DNA of 64,000 bases, from NCBI GenBank assembly GCA_030407315.1, contig JALQPE010002446.1, positions 40,356 to 104,355 on the forward strand, read 5' to 3'. Position 1 is the stretch's first letter, and each line of letters begins with the position of its first letter. The notes below the pieces were generated by a model that saw nothing but the letters and a program-made list of their open reading frames with translations, ran no database searches and was not told the origin of the DNA. The stretch comes from Asparagopsis taxiformis. Lineage: Eukaryota > Rhodophyta > Florideophyceae > Bonnemaisoniales > Bonnemaisoniaceae. The translations under genes were made by a program, and so were the position numbers. This document shows, one piece after another, positions 1-9,846 of the stretch.

Positions 1-772
1 TATGCGGCCAAAATGTCAATGGACTGCTCGATTGAAAGGCCATCGCGTCGACAGCTTTCCTAATGGCAGACTCGGTGTGGACGGACTCCAATTTGCGCCT
101 TGTTATAATAATTAATGTTGATGATGCTTTCGGCTCGACTGCGTGTTGCGCAACGACGAGACGCTGATGACATGGTTGCTCCCGTGTTAAGTCGGGTGAG
201 CGTGGTACGCGTGGTGATATCATGATATGTTATGGACGGATGACGCTGAATCTGATATTGGTCCACGGGGCCAGTTGAAGCCATGCAAGTGGCGTTGTTG
301 TTGACCTTGATTTGCAAATCATATCTCGGAACAAACTGTTGCTGACCGTTGAAATTCTTCCATGCTTTCGCAATGCACACCGCTCAGATATTCCAAATTG
401 GCCCTCTAAACATTACCCCGATACATCCTTTCCCTACCAATCACATCTTTCCAAGTATCTTCCCCTACACGTGTGCTTCTCAATCGAAGCTTGGATCAAC
501 AGCTTGTACTCTTTTCTATACAACTGTTTCGACTTGGCCTATTCTTTCATCACACCTCATTGTCATCTTCAACTCGTTCATTTTCAAATTCTCAGCTTCA
601 ACCCTCCTCACTCTCAGCCACCCTATCAATCGCACCGTTATCAATCCCGCACTACCGTCAAAATGCATGTCGCAACCCCTATACATACCGCCTCTCTCAA
701 CAATGCAATCTGGCAAAGCGACCTATTCAACGCGGCGATATTACATCCCACGTCAAAGCCGCAAAATCAATC
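1..772. other. Left edge and 5' flank of the first gene
   Basis: I see no convincing gene here. The last ~350 bases are rich in C and T on the + strand, like the leaders upstream of other genes in this window, so they are probably promoter and 5' UTR of the gene starting at 773. An open frame in phase with that gene runs back to 473, but its translation is hydrophobic and compositionally unlike the basic protein that follows, so I treat it as non-coding. Confidence 0.5.
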
Positions 773-3394
773 ATGCCGGAAGGAATCAAAGTTGTAGCGG
801 CAAATGCTCTGCAACTAACTCCATCTCGAGCAGCGGAAAACCAACTACCGTGTGATTTCACAGACGCCGCACAAGCCCTGCAACAAACGCCCGTGTTTTC
901 AGCTCCCCTACCAGACCCGTTTCCGCTCATCAACTGGGATGAAATTCCACCACTGCAACTTGAAAACATGCCCCCGGCCGCGGAGACCTTTCGTAACTCG
1001 TTCCATTCCGCCCCCTTTGACATGGCCCAAGTGCCTGCAGTGCATGTTGACGTTCCACCAAAGCGAATCGCTACAAAGGCAGCAAAGCCGCCCACTCGCA
1101 AAGCTCCAAAAATTGCAAAGGCAACCAAAGCATCCCGCGCCACCAAGCGTGCAGCCGCCGCCGCCGCCGCCAATTCTTCCAAGCAAAAATCAGGCGTTAG
1201 CAAAGCGCGGATGTCGGTAATCTCCCAGGAGGTTAAAGATGCAGCTGCGCCCAGCAACGTACAATTGACAGCTCCGATTTCAACAATCATTGCTGAAATT
1301 AAACGTCAGCGCACCGATCCCACCGAACCTGTCAAGCCAGCTGTTGCTACTAACCATCCTGCGCCCATCAGAAAAGCTTCGGCTCCTAGCAAGCCTGCTC
1401 AGAAACTTTCCGAGCAACCGCATCTGCCCAACAGAAAAAGATCAGCCAAGCACAGAATGGAACGCAAACAACCTGCATGGAAGCCAAAGCAACGTACTGA
1501 GCCATCCAAGCAGCCTACAACCACCCATGTAGCCATACAAAACAACTCCAAAGCTCGGGAGCCATCCAGCTCTAGAAATTACGCGTCGTTGCGCAATACT
1601 TGTCAACAATCACTGCAACAGGATCCAGAGCAGGATGCAAGCATATCTGATGAGGAACTGGACAACGGCACCAGTGATGATGAATATGATTCCGAGAATG
1701 ATACACCAAACCAAAACTCGGGCGCATCCCCTCCGCGTTCTTTACACAACAGAGGAAATCATGTTGGTAATTCTCGTTTCGACGGACAACAGCGCGCCCA
1801 GCCAGAATCTGCGGAAGATGGGAAACCACTTCCAAAGCAGGTAACTGCAAAATATCCTGCGCGCCGTCTTCATCATAAAGGACAGCAAACAGAGCAGTCT
1901 GATATGCCTGTTAGACAGCGTGGTACACAGCCGTCATCAACTCAACAACAACAAATGGCTAGGTCCATGTATCCGAGCAACCATTGCCGTATACACCCTC
2001 TCTTTCCTGGACAGGAATTTCTGGCAGCTCAAAACCCTTGGCTAAACGCAGATGCACGCATGATGTTCCCCTTTCCACCTCCAGGATTAGGGTATCCGCC
2101 AAGCATGAATATTCCATACCAACCTCAATTTGGTGATGGTCCACGCACAGGTAAAGGCCAAAGAGCTCGCGAAATGCTTCTAGCGCAACATAATCGGATG
2201 CAATTTGATGACGGTGCGGCGATGGGCGAAGATCAAAATAGTCGTGATGACGGCCAAAACGAATTGACTGGCGAGTTGCACGCGGCTGATAATTTAGATG
2301 TCGTTGATGCTGAAGAGACAGACATCAACGCACAGAATCGAGCTTCTGGTAATATCATCAAGGTCCAGCATTTGCAATCATCTGATAATTGCTATGATGT
2401 AGGCAGAGAAATGGTACAAAGCCGTGTCAGTGGTGAAACATGCAATCTCACCAGGACACAGGATCCGGAAAAGGAAACCACTTCATTCGGTGCCAACCCA
2501 GCAGATGGGAGCAACCAAGAAGCTTTCAAACTTCAAACGCGCAGTGGTCCACGACGCAACAAGCGGCGAAAAGGCTCTCAGCTGCAGAAAAGTGGAGTGG
2601 GAGAAGGCAGTTGCAGATTCGCAGCTGATGAGGCTGCGAAAAGAGCGGGCACAGATGGCGGTGCAATTTCAGGTTGCATACGTAAATCTGCATCACGTGA
2701 AGAGCGACTGAAGGACCAGACAGAAGAGGCAAACAAGTCGCTTGAAGAAAAACGGGGTCAGAAATCGTTACAACAACATCTAGGTGAATGGAATGGGGAG
2801 GTGGGAAGAAATATGAACGCTTCCGAAATGAACAACACGCCTGTAGACGATCTACCATCTGTACCAAGGCAGTATGTTCCACCATTCATAAGCGGCCCGC
2901 TTCCAAACTCGACATTTGTAACTCCTGACGACACGTACAACCCTGTAGCGAATCAGCTGGTACAAACTCCACCCGGCGCACGTGACGGCGTGGAAGAGGC
3001 GGGCGTCTCGCAGGCATTGCAGCACATGAATGCAGGGCAAATGCAAACGTATGGAACGAGAGCAGCATTCAGTGTGGGCAATAATGCAGCGCGGGGAAGA
3101 CGCTTACCGCCGCGCGGCGGAATGATTCGCAAATCTGGACGAGGCGGTCGAATGGATGTGAACGGACGCACGCACGGCGTCCAGCAAACATGGAAAGCTC
3201 AACCGCCTAAAGCGAATCCATCATATCGCAAAAGTCTAGAAGAGAGTGCGAGAAACGTTTCACGATTCACGCACCCGCAATTGGCTTCGCAGAACTTTGC
3301 AATGTCGCACTATGTACCGGGGCCATTTGACAATACGCTGCCAAACGGCTTTGGTGCTTTCCCAAATGCACCGTGGTCGGCACCTTCGCATTAG
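773..3394 (+). CDS. Hypothetical basic, disordered protein with RGG-like tail
   Basis: A protein of 873 residues that I do not recognise. I chose the ATG at 773 (reading MPEGIKVV) because the in-frame extension back to 473 looks like leader sequence. Residues ~90-150 are rich in Lys, Ala and Pro (a KATKASRATKRAAAAAAAN-type tract), resembling nuclear localisation or histone-tail-like sequence. The middle is polar, Gln/Asn/Ser-rich with acidic patches (SDEELDNGTSDDEYDSEND). Around residues 760-800 there are Arg/Gly motifs (RGRRLPPRGG, SGRGGR) as in RNA-binding proteins. No folded domain, membrane segment or signal peptide is visible. A nuclear or RNA-granule role is only an inference from composition. 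Single exon. Confidence 0.7.
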   Translation: MPEGIKVVAANALQLTPSRAAENQLPCDFTDAAQALQQTPVFSAPLPDPFPLINWDEIPPLQLENMPPAAETFRNSFHSAPFDMAQVPAVHVDVPPKRIATKAAKPPTRKAPKIAKATKASRATKRAAAAAAANSSKQKSGVSKARMSVISQEVKDAAAPSNVQLTAPISTIIAEIKRQRTDPTEPVKPAVATNHPAPIRKASAPSKPAQKLSEQPHLPNRKRSAKHRMERKQPAWKPKQRTEPSKQPTTTHVAIQNNSKAREPSSSRNYASLRNTCQQSLQQDPEQDASISDEELDNGTSDDEYDSENDTPNQNSGASPPRSLHNRGNHVGNSRFDGQQRAQPESAEDGKPLPKQVTAKYPARRLHHKGQQTEQSDMPVRQRGTQPSSTQQQQMARSMYPSNHCRIHPLFPGQEFLAAQNPWLNADARMMFPFPPPGLGYPPSMNIPYQPQFGDGPRTGKGQRAREMLLAQHNRMQFDDGAAMGEDQNSRDDGQNELTGELHAADNLDVVDAEETDINAQNRASGNIIKVQHLQSSDNCYDVGREMVQSRVSGETCNLTRTQDPEKETTSFGANPADGSNQEAFKLQTRSGPRRNKRRKGSQLQKSGVGEGSCRFAADEAAKRAGTDGGAISGCIRKSASREERLKDQTEEANKSLEEKRGQKSLQQHLGEWNGEVGRNMNASEMNNTPVDDLPSVPRQYVPPFISGPLPNSTFVTPDDTYNPVANQLVQTPPGARDGVEEAGVSQALQHMNAGQMQTYGTRAAFSVGNNAARGRRLPPRGGMIRKSGRGGRMDVNGRTHGVQQTWKAQPPKANPSYRKSLEESARNVSRFTHPQLASQNFAMSHYVPGPFDNTLPNGFGAFPNAPWSAPSH

Positions 3395-3581
3395 AAACAC
3401 GTCGTACACTCGAATCAATTTGGGGGAGAAGACTTATTCATTCATACATATTACACTATCGATCGACGTTGAAGCTACTTCTAATTGTAGCACGCACTCA
3501 AATCCCAACTAGTAATCAGTTAATATACAGATGGTGCATTTTGTTGAACCATAATAAACACTCGGCGCGGACAACTTTCAG

Positions 3582-4919
3582 TTAGTGGCGGACAGATTGC
3601 GCGGATGTGGCCGACTTTCTCCACAGACTCATGCAGTATTGACTGATAGCGACGACAATCAGATGCGACGGAAGGCGCACAGCGGCTGCAATCGCCAACA
3701 CAGCCTTGAGTAGCGGCGAAATCGCCGCAGTCCAGGCCGATAAGCCGGCTAGAACGCTAGCAGGATTCGAAATTGCGTGTTTGAACGACTCGTATGTCGC
3801 GAAGAACAACCCGATCATGGGCATATAGAACAATCCTCTATGCATAGCACCGGACCACAACGCGCCCACACCTTCCTCGCGAATAATACGGAAAAAGGTC
3901 GCCGACGGACTCATGTAGCTCTTCGTTTCCAAATAGCACTGTGGACTCTGTGTACTCATACGTGTCACCAGTACGTCGGCCGGTGTCGTCAGTACAGCCG
4001 CAAACAAACCAGCCACTGCACCGGCGATAATGTTGAACAACAAGCCTGTGAATCCGAAACCGGCGAGTGAAAGGCGTACAAATTCATAACCAGCAATCTG
4101 CAATCCACCATACGGAACGTCGCGCCACAACACTGCCGCCCACGATGCAAACGTTCCCTCGACGCCGTTCGGCGACAGAAACGAGTCACGCACTGCACTT
4201 GCCCAATTGGAACTCAGTCCCAATTGCAGTCTCTTATTAATAATCTCAGCCGGCACACGAACGACACTACCCACGGCATCGCCGAGCATCCCGGCGACGC
4301 ACATCGCCAACAACGGACAAGCAGCAAACATCGGAAATGCAAGCAGCATATCCTTGAAAACTTCATACGTACCCAGATAAATGGCCGCATTGGGCGCCTC
4401 TTTCAAGATATTCGACAAAACCCCCTTGTACAACGCCGCGATTGAAACTGGTTTTCCATCCGATGCAAGCCCCTGATCACGCGCCTGTCGAAGCGTCTTG
4501 AGGGTGTCGATTGGATGTGTAACCGAAACGGCGGCGGCGCTCGCAAACAAGGCCGCCGAACCGGCCACGGCAAAACTCTGACCCTCCAGTCCGTGGCCGC
4601 CGGCGGGCACGGACGGCTTGTGCGCGGGCCGTTTAGCGCGGACGGGACGCACCGAAAGCGCCGAGGGCGAGACACTTGCGCGGGCGACGCGCTGCTCGAC
4701 GTGCGGCTGGTCGATGGGCGCGGCGACTGTCGGACGTAATGTTAGTGTGGATAGTGCGGCGAGCGCGGCAGCGAATGCATGGCGGAGTGGATTGGCTAGC
4801 GCGCAGGTTGGCGGCGTGGATTGCGGCGGTCGTGCCCGACGCGGAACGGTTGCGAATGTCGGGCGTTGAGCGGTGCGTTTGATGGGCGCGCTCGGGACAA
4901 ATGCTTGGGCTGGTGGCAT
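3582..4919 (-). CDS. Mitochondrial-carrier-family protein, S-adenosylmethionine-carrier-like, with plastid-type presequence
   Basis: 445 residues. Three carrier repeats are visible with the family signature Px[D/E]xx[K/R]: THPIDTLK near residue 135, VPAEIINKR near 221 and TTPADVLVTR near 310, each at the end of a hydrophobic helix. Family members exchange metabolites across organelle membranes. The second (PAE) and third signatures look most like SAM carriers, but substrate assignment from motifs alone is weak. The N-terminal ~110 residues are rich in Ala, Pro, Ser and Arg and lack acidic residues until about residue 70, like a plastid transit peptide; a mitochondrial presequence is the alternative. 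The ATG at 4919 is preferred over upstream in-frame ATGs (5009, 5123) because a TATA box lies at 5010-5018. Confidence 0.85.
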   Translation of the reverse strand: MPPAQAFVPSAPIKRTAQRPTFATVPRRARPPQSTPPTCALANPLRHAFAAALAALSTLTLRPTVAAPIDQPHVEQRVARASVSPSALSVRPVRAKRPAHKPSVPAGGHGLEGQSFAVAGSAALFASAAAVSVTHPIDTLKTLRQARDQGLASDGKPVSIAALYKGVLSNILKEAPNAAIYLGTYEVFKDMLLAFPMFAACPLLAMCVAGMLGDAVGSVVRVPAEIINKRLQLGLSSNWASAVRDSFLSPNGVEGTFASWAAVLWRDVPYGGLQIAGYEFVRLSLAGFGFTGLLFNIIAGAVAGLFAAVLTTPADVLVTRMSTQSPQCYLETKSYMSPSATFFRIIREEGVGALWSGAMHRGLFYMPMIGLFFATYESFKHAISNPASVLAGLSAWTAAISPLLKAVLAIAAAVRLPSHLIVVAISQYCMSLWRKSATSAQSVRH

Positions 4920-5009
4920 GGTTGGTGGCGGTGATGACGGGTGGTGGATGGGATGGTGATTGACGGCACGATGGGCTTGTGGGTGTTGGATGGCGGGTGG
5001 ACGTGGCAT

Positions 5010-5018
5010 TTTATATAG
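5010..5018 (-). promoter_or_regulatory. TATA box of the carrier gene
   Basis: On the minus strand this reads ctatataaa. It lies about 90 nt upstream of the ATG at 4919 and only 1 nt upstream of the ATG at 5009. With transcription starting ~30 nt downstream, the 5009 ATG would fall outside the mRNA, which decides the start codon. Confidence 0.5.
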
Positions 5019-5019
5019 A

Positions 5020-6503
5020 TGATTGGCGGTGCGGTGCGGTGTCATTGGGTCTTCATTGATGGATCTGGAGAAATCTCGTCGGGAATTACCACAGGAGAGG
5101 ACGTCGAAGGTGTGAGGGGGCAAAAATTGAATCTATGAGTATGGGTTATTGCGATTGTGCCACTTGGCGGTTTTTGTGGCGAAGGATTATCCGTTGATAA
5201 CATATTGCACTGGTTTCTGGATGTTGATTGGTCGGTTGCGAGAAGGGTCATAGAGAGAACGACACCGTTGGAAATTACGAAGGCGCGATTGAAATGGAAG
5301 TTGATCACAATTGATGAATTGTATCAATTCCTCCGCGACGGTCCATGACAACAGTTTGACGGTGGCGTTTTACTCATTCTGCGATTCCATTGGCTGTTAG
5401 GAGAGATACCAGCAACGAAAGGGTCATACGTCGAGATTGCGGGGAAATTGTATATTTACGGTTATTTTTCAGACGACAAGATGGTGGATGCATCCGCCAC
5501 CAACGACTCTTGCTGCATATTTTGCATCGACAGTCAGGAGGCGGCGGTATCATTCCACAAAAAGCACAGTTTACGTGGCCCGCAATGAGCGCGTTTGTAC
5601 GCGCCCTTTCCACCAGATCAAGTGCTCTCATGACAAGATATTGGCGCTGTTGCAGTTGCATGTTATCCGACGCATGCGCCGATATGCTGCCCAAACGACG
5701 CCATATATGGCGTTCTTTCGCAACCGCCACGACATGCTGTTGTGTCCAAATCTCGCACAATCTCACCGCTGTCACTCGCAATGTACACGATGACAACGGA
5801 CAGCGCTCGGTCGTGCCGACCGCGTGTTCATCGCTGTTCGAACGGTGAGTGCTTGCCTTGCCAACGCACCGTCCAAATTGCCGCCGCATTGTGCTAAAAT
5901 GCATTTTGCTTGCTGGTCTCTGATTGATGGATGCAATATCTATGTGCAAATTGTTTTACACAGCGCGTTTAATCATGAATCCAAAGTGCTCGATATCTCA
6001 GCCAGCTAGCTCACCATCACCATTTTATACAACTGCAATTTGTATAATTGCTGACGCCTGTGTCCGGATAGGGAAAACAGATACACCAAAATATGCGTCA
6101 TCCAGACCTTTCCATGACGCGCTACTACACTATGCATCAGCGGGTAACATGGCGCCGTTTGGTCGGATTGGAAAGCAAGCTGAGGAGGATAGTGGAAGCA
6201 TGAGCGCATTACAGAAAACCCTAATTGACCACACCACTTAGGTCTACACGGAACAAGAATCATACTGTGCAAAAGCAGCAGCAACGATAAAGCGCCAATA
6301 GAAATCGAGTGGATGGATACCTGCGGTACAAACTCATCGGCATTCAACACAGTTGACCAATCATGACTGCACGTGGTGATATTATCTCCACACACGCCAC
6401 CTCCTTCCATTCTTAATCTCCGCCTCTGTGTGCCCCGACTCCTTTCGTCGCCACCACCCGCACACCTCGACCGACCCCCGTTTGCAACACCCTCCTCGAC
6501 AAC
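5020..6503. other. Intergenic region, no supported gene
   Basis: Open frames exist on both strands (for example 5374-5949 minus and 5390-5848 plus), but they overlap each other, have no recognisable domain and show no coding-like composition. The last ~100 bases before 6504 are C/T-rich, like gene leaders elsewhere in the window. Confidence 0.4.
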
Positions 6504-6716
6504 ATGCCCAACAGAAAGGTTAGTAGCGTTGCAGTAAACTGCACCCAGACAACGCGACGCGTCGCTTCTGCAACCGCTGCTGCGCAGCGCAACAAACACT
6601 CGTCTGCAGCTCAGCTCAAGGAAGTTGAACACTGGATGAATTTTGGTCGCGATAATCCGCTCTGGTTCAAGTTTGACGTGTCAATGTCCGACATTTCTCA
6701 TTCTCACAAGAGATGA
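6504..6716 (+). CDS. Possible small basic protein (70 aa)
   Basis: A short open frame starting MPNRKVSS, basic and Ala/Ser/Thr-rich in its first half, with a short segment (EVEHWMNFGRDNPLWFKF) that looks more like folded protein. I recognise no family. Support is circumstantial: a C-rich leader of the type seen before true starts here, a favourable start context (acaacATGc) and an AATAAA-type polyadenylation signal at about 6778. It may also be one exon of a longer gene or chance. Confidence 0.35.
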   Translation: MPNRKVSSVAVNCTQTTRRVASATAAAQRNKHSSAAQLKEVEHWMNFGRDNPLWFKFDVSMSDISHSHKR

Positions 6717-7669
6717 ACATCATTTGTATTGTAGCAGGAATAGTACAAGTAGTTTGGTCCACGATTTGTGCCTTGTGAATAAAACAATTGTGAATTGTAT
6801 TCAGCTCAATTGGTTTGGGGAAACGTGCTCTGCTCTGTCCAGGACAAAGCCGGACAGCACTGATAGTCGGCATTGTAAGTCAGCGCGCAAGTGGAACTGT
6901 AATTCAGTCTCGGACGACATCCAGCATGTACAGGTTGCGCAGCAATAACTACAGAAACTTGAGATGCAAAGCGTTACCACGCTCGCTGACCCATGAAAAT
7001 ATCAATGCCCTGCCATGTGCTCTACCTCGCGCACGCACAAGCGATGCGGTGCAGCAGTAAACCCTATGTTGCGGATAATATACAAAACGTCACGATTTAA
7101 GCGTCTTGATTGCTGCAGGCGAGTGCGAGAACACGAGTCAACTCTCGATTTCACAATTACACATGCATCTCGCGATCATAATCCAGATATTGTCGTTACG
7201 ATCCATGACAAACTTGGCTGCCTCTACTCGTTCAATTCGAATCATCGCGCGTCTCTTGCTGACACCGTGTGACAATATAAACTATGTAAGTTGATCTGCG
7301 CGTTAACGGATTGTACTCGACTGTTTGTCATTTGGTTTAAATCCAATTTCAAATCCAACCAATTTTCATGCGTGTGAATGCCTCGATCTCTCACCCGTTA
7401 CTGGACGTTATCACACCAATATCACACAACCTCCAATTGACTGAATCTTCCACTATCGCAACCGCACCGCCATGCTGTGCAAATCCCCCTACCTACTTTA
7501 TGTATTGTCCGGAAACAGCATCCTACTCGGACCTCATCTTGCACTACAATCCTATTGCGCCAATCTTCGCCCAAGTCCCAGCTTGCAGCGTCTGACGACT
7601 CATTGTCACCTTGCTTTCATTACAGACCATATCTGTTTGGAATACAGCCACCAACACCCATACACCAAC
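6717..7669. other. Intergenic region, no supported gene
   Basis: Only short, overlapping, low-quality frames are present. The distal part (about 7440-7669) becomes C/A/T-rich and leads into the TATA box of the next gene. Confidence 0.4.
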
Positions 7670-7677
7670 TATAAAAC
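7670..7677 (+). promoter_or_regulatory. TATA box of the MscL-like gene
   Basis: Reads tataaaac, 51 nt upstream of the first A of the chosen ATG (7728). It argues against the upstream in-frame ATG at 7611. Confidence 0.5.
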
Positions 7678-7727
7678 AACTATGGCCACACTCACTCCGT
7701 CCCGCCACCTCGATCCACGCTCCCAAA

Positions 7728-7735
7728 ATGTCCGA

Positions 7736-7768
<33 letters not shown>

Positions 7769-8261
7769 CAACAACAACAACATCAGCGATGACGTCGAGG
7801 CGCAGGGCTGCTTCCAGCCGATCAACCGCAAGGGCCAAAAGTCAATCCTTTATGAATTTCGCGACTTTGTGTTCGGCGGCAATTTAATTCGTATGGCGGT
7901 GGCCTTTGTGCTCGCTCTGGCCTTGGAGAATCTCATCACTCAATTCGTGGCCTCCTTCATCTCACCAATCCTGGGAATTATTGGCTCGACCGACTTTTCT
8001 TCCCTCGACTTTACCATTCGCGACTCCAAATTCAGATATGGTCTGTTTATAGATTCATTGATCTCATTCCTCATCATCTGCGTCGTGCTCTTCTTCCTGC
8101 TCATTCTGCCCACCCAGCGGCTTGCACCGCAGTGCATGCCTGCATGGGTCATACGCAAATGCCCTTACTGCTTGTCCGAGATATCGGCGATTGCGACAAA
8201 GTGTCCACAGTGTTGCAGTGATGTTGAGCCTTTACGAGCACGAACCGTGAAGAACGGGTGA
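7728..8261 (+). CDS. MscL-like mechanosensitive channel with C-terminal zinc ribbon
   Basis: 177 residues. Residues 41-128 match the large-conductance mechanosensitive channel family: an N-terminal FRDFVFGGNLIRMAVAFVL segment corresponds to the bacterial FxEFxxRGNVxDLAV start of TM1, FVASFISPILGIIG follows, and TM2 is at ~105-128. MscL opens under membrane tension to release solutes. The C-terminus carries CPYC (145-148) and CPQC (159-162), a zinc ribbon also known on some cyanobacterial and other bacterial MscL homologues. The N-terminus is an SD repeat encoded by a hexanucleotide microsatellite, then Asn-rich. No obvious transit peptide, so its membrane (plasma, plastid or mitochondrial) is unknown. 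Confidence 0.8.
7734..7769 (+). repeat. (GACAGC)6 coding microsatellite
   Basis: Six perfect tandem hexamers encode the alternating Asp-Ser N-terminus of the MscL-like protein. They are followed directly by an AAC triplet run (7770-7781) encoding Asn. The repeat is in frame, so changes in copy number alter the length of the acidic tail without shifting the frame. Confidence 0.9.
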
Positions 8262-8391
8262 AAAATCTTGTTACAAAGGTAGAAACACACATCACTGGCT
8301 TTTTTTCGTACTCTGTAAACATGTATATACAGTGCTGCTTTGCGGTAATAGCTTGGTTTATTCGTCATTCATTGAGATGTAATTCGTTTCA

Positions 8392-9846
8392 TCAGAAGCC
8401 CCTGCGCAGTTGATCCATGGAGTACAAAAGCAGTTGCGTCTGTTCATCTAAACTAACGTTATTAATAATACGAGACGGCTGCGACAGTAGCAAAGGCGAT
8501 CTCCTCAAATTCAATGCACTGCCAATTACATTTTCATTGTGGCTCTCACGATCGCTGCTCAGCAATCCGAGTCTCACGTGCTTCTCCTGAAGCGCTCTCA
8601 AAAACTTCCAACTCGATGTAATTCCCCAGTCCCGCATGCCGCGCCAACTCACGACAAGGTCGATGCCTTCTGGAATTGCATATTTCACATCGTTTACTCG
8701 TGCTCTCGCGTAATCAACACAAGTGTCCCCATATGCAGCCTTTAGCTCTTCCAGACGTCCCTTTTCACTTGTGTCGATGCAGTAAAAGTAGAAGCCTGGT
8801 ATTTCAAATTCCAATCTTCGCACGACGGATGGCATCCATTCAATCACATTATCGCACGGCACCGCAGCCATGGTGACCACGTCTTCTAATTTTGCAATCT
8901 TGATCACCATTATGGACAATTGTGTCGTATTGTCTCGTCCAGAATGGCTTGTCCAGTTCGTCTCGTTCCTATACATGTGATCCGTTCGAGGACTTGAGTG
9001 CTCGTCATTTCCAGAGTGCGGAATGCGCTTCGAGAAGGGTCCACTATTCTTTGGCTGTTCAGAGTTGTCTTGGTGACGGGCATGAGAGTTGTGCACTGCT
9101 TCACTCCCTTGGGCAATTGAGTGGCTTGTGTGCTCGCTATTGCTTGAGTATGGCATACTTTTAGAAATCTGCTCAGCGTTCGTGGATTGTTCAGAGTAAC
9201 CCTGATTACTAGAATGGGAGTCGAGCACAGCTGCTCTCCCATGCTCATTGCTTACTGCATTGCGATTTATAATGCTACTCCAATAAGATTCTGCGCCATT
9301 TGAAGCTTCATTGCCGCTTTGCACATTGTCAGAATAGCCAGCAGAATCCTCATCTTCTTTAAGATCTTCAGACTCATCGTCAAAATGACTTTCAAAACGG
9401 GGTATTGTCGAGTTATAAGTTGGCAGCTCATATCGCAGAGTTATTGTAGGGAAAGCATGTTTCCTCGTCCGATGGCCGTTGAGGTGTCTTGATTTGTTTG
9501 CAAATGAATTCGTTTGGGAACCTCTAAAAATACTGCTGCTGTTCACATTCGAGACAAGCTTAATGTTCTGTCGCCTGTGAAACCTGTGTGCACGTGGCAT
9601 TCTGCGCTTTACACTCTCGAGAATGTTCACAGTCTTGTTTGCGTCGAATGTTTGCAATGAACGAGACATGTTGCTCTCACGCGTGATTTCGAGGTTATTG
9701 AAAGAATGTTCTATTTTTTCATTTCGTCTCAACGAGTCCCGAGAGTCTAGACCCTGAGAGGATGAGCGAGTAAAGCTGAGTGCGAAGGGAATTACTACCG
9801 CTCCCAAAGCTGCGTGGACAAGACCAAAAATAACAATCGCCTTCAT
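8392..9846 (-). CDS. Secreted protein with degenerate SAM-methyltransferase-like C-terminal domain
   Basis: 484 residues. The ATG at 9846 places a signal peptide at the N-terminus (MKAIVIFGLVHAALGAVVIPFALSF). Residues ~30-310 are a long polar linker rich in Ser, Asn, Glu and His. Residues ~315-484 follow the layout of a class I methyltransferase family: a strand, then EWMPSVVRRLEF, FYFYCIDTSEKG (motif II-like), GIDLVVSWRGMRDW (motif IV-like), a helix WKFLRALQ, and a C-terminal helix QLLLYSMDQL. Where active relatives have a Gly-rich SAM loop (of the DVGCGDGxW type), this protein reads MAAVPCDNVIEW, so SAM binding is doubtful. I infer a pseudoenzyme or strongly diverged transferase acting in the secretory route or cell wall. 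The family match is from memory of motif order only. Confidence 0.6.
   Translation of the reverse strand: MKAIVIFGLVHAALGAVVIPFALSFTRSSSQGLDSRDSLRRNEKIEHSFNNLEITRESNMSRSLQTFDANKTVNILESVKRRMPRAHRFHRRQNIKLVSNVNSSSIFRGSQTNSFANKSRHLNGHRTRKHAFPTITLRYELPTYNSTIPRFESHFDDESEDLKEDEDSAGYSDNVQSGNEASNGAESYWSSIINRNAVSNEHGRAAVLDSHSSNQGYSEQSTNAEQISKSMPYSSNSEHTSHSIAQGSEAVHNSHARHQDNSEQPKNSGPFSKRIPHSGNDEHSSPRTDHMYRNETNWTSHSGRDNTTQLSIMVIKIAKLEDVVTMAAVPCDNVIEWMPSVVRRLEFEIPGFYFYCIDTSEKGRLEELKAAYGDTCVDYARARVNDVKYAIPEGIDLVVSWRGMRDWGITSSWKFLRALQEKHVRLGLLSSDRESHNENVIGSALNLRRSPLLLSQPSRIINNVSLDEQTQLLLYSMDQLRRGF

Noticed and set aside
473..772. N-terminal extension of the first gene by 100 codons
   Set aside because: Hydrophobic Leu/Phe/Ser-rich translation of C/T-rich leader sequence; the downstream ATG at 773 fits better.
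5374..5949. 191-codon minus-strand frame with several Cys residues
   Set aside because: Overlapped by frames of similar length on the other strand, no recognisable domain, no leader or TATA box.
6006..6632. 208-codon minus-strand frame
   Set aside because: Antisense to the better supported 6504-6716 frame; translation is low-complexity with no domain.
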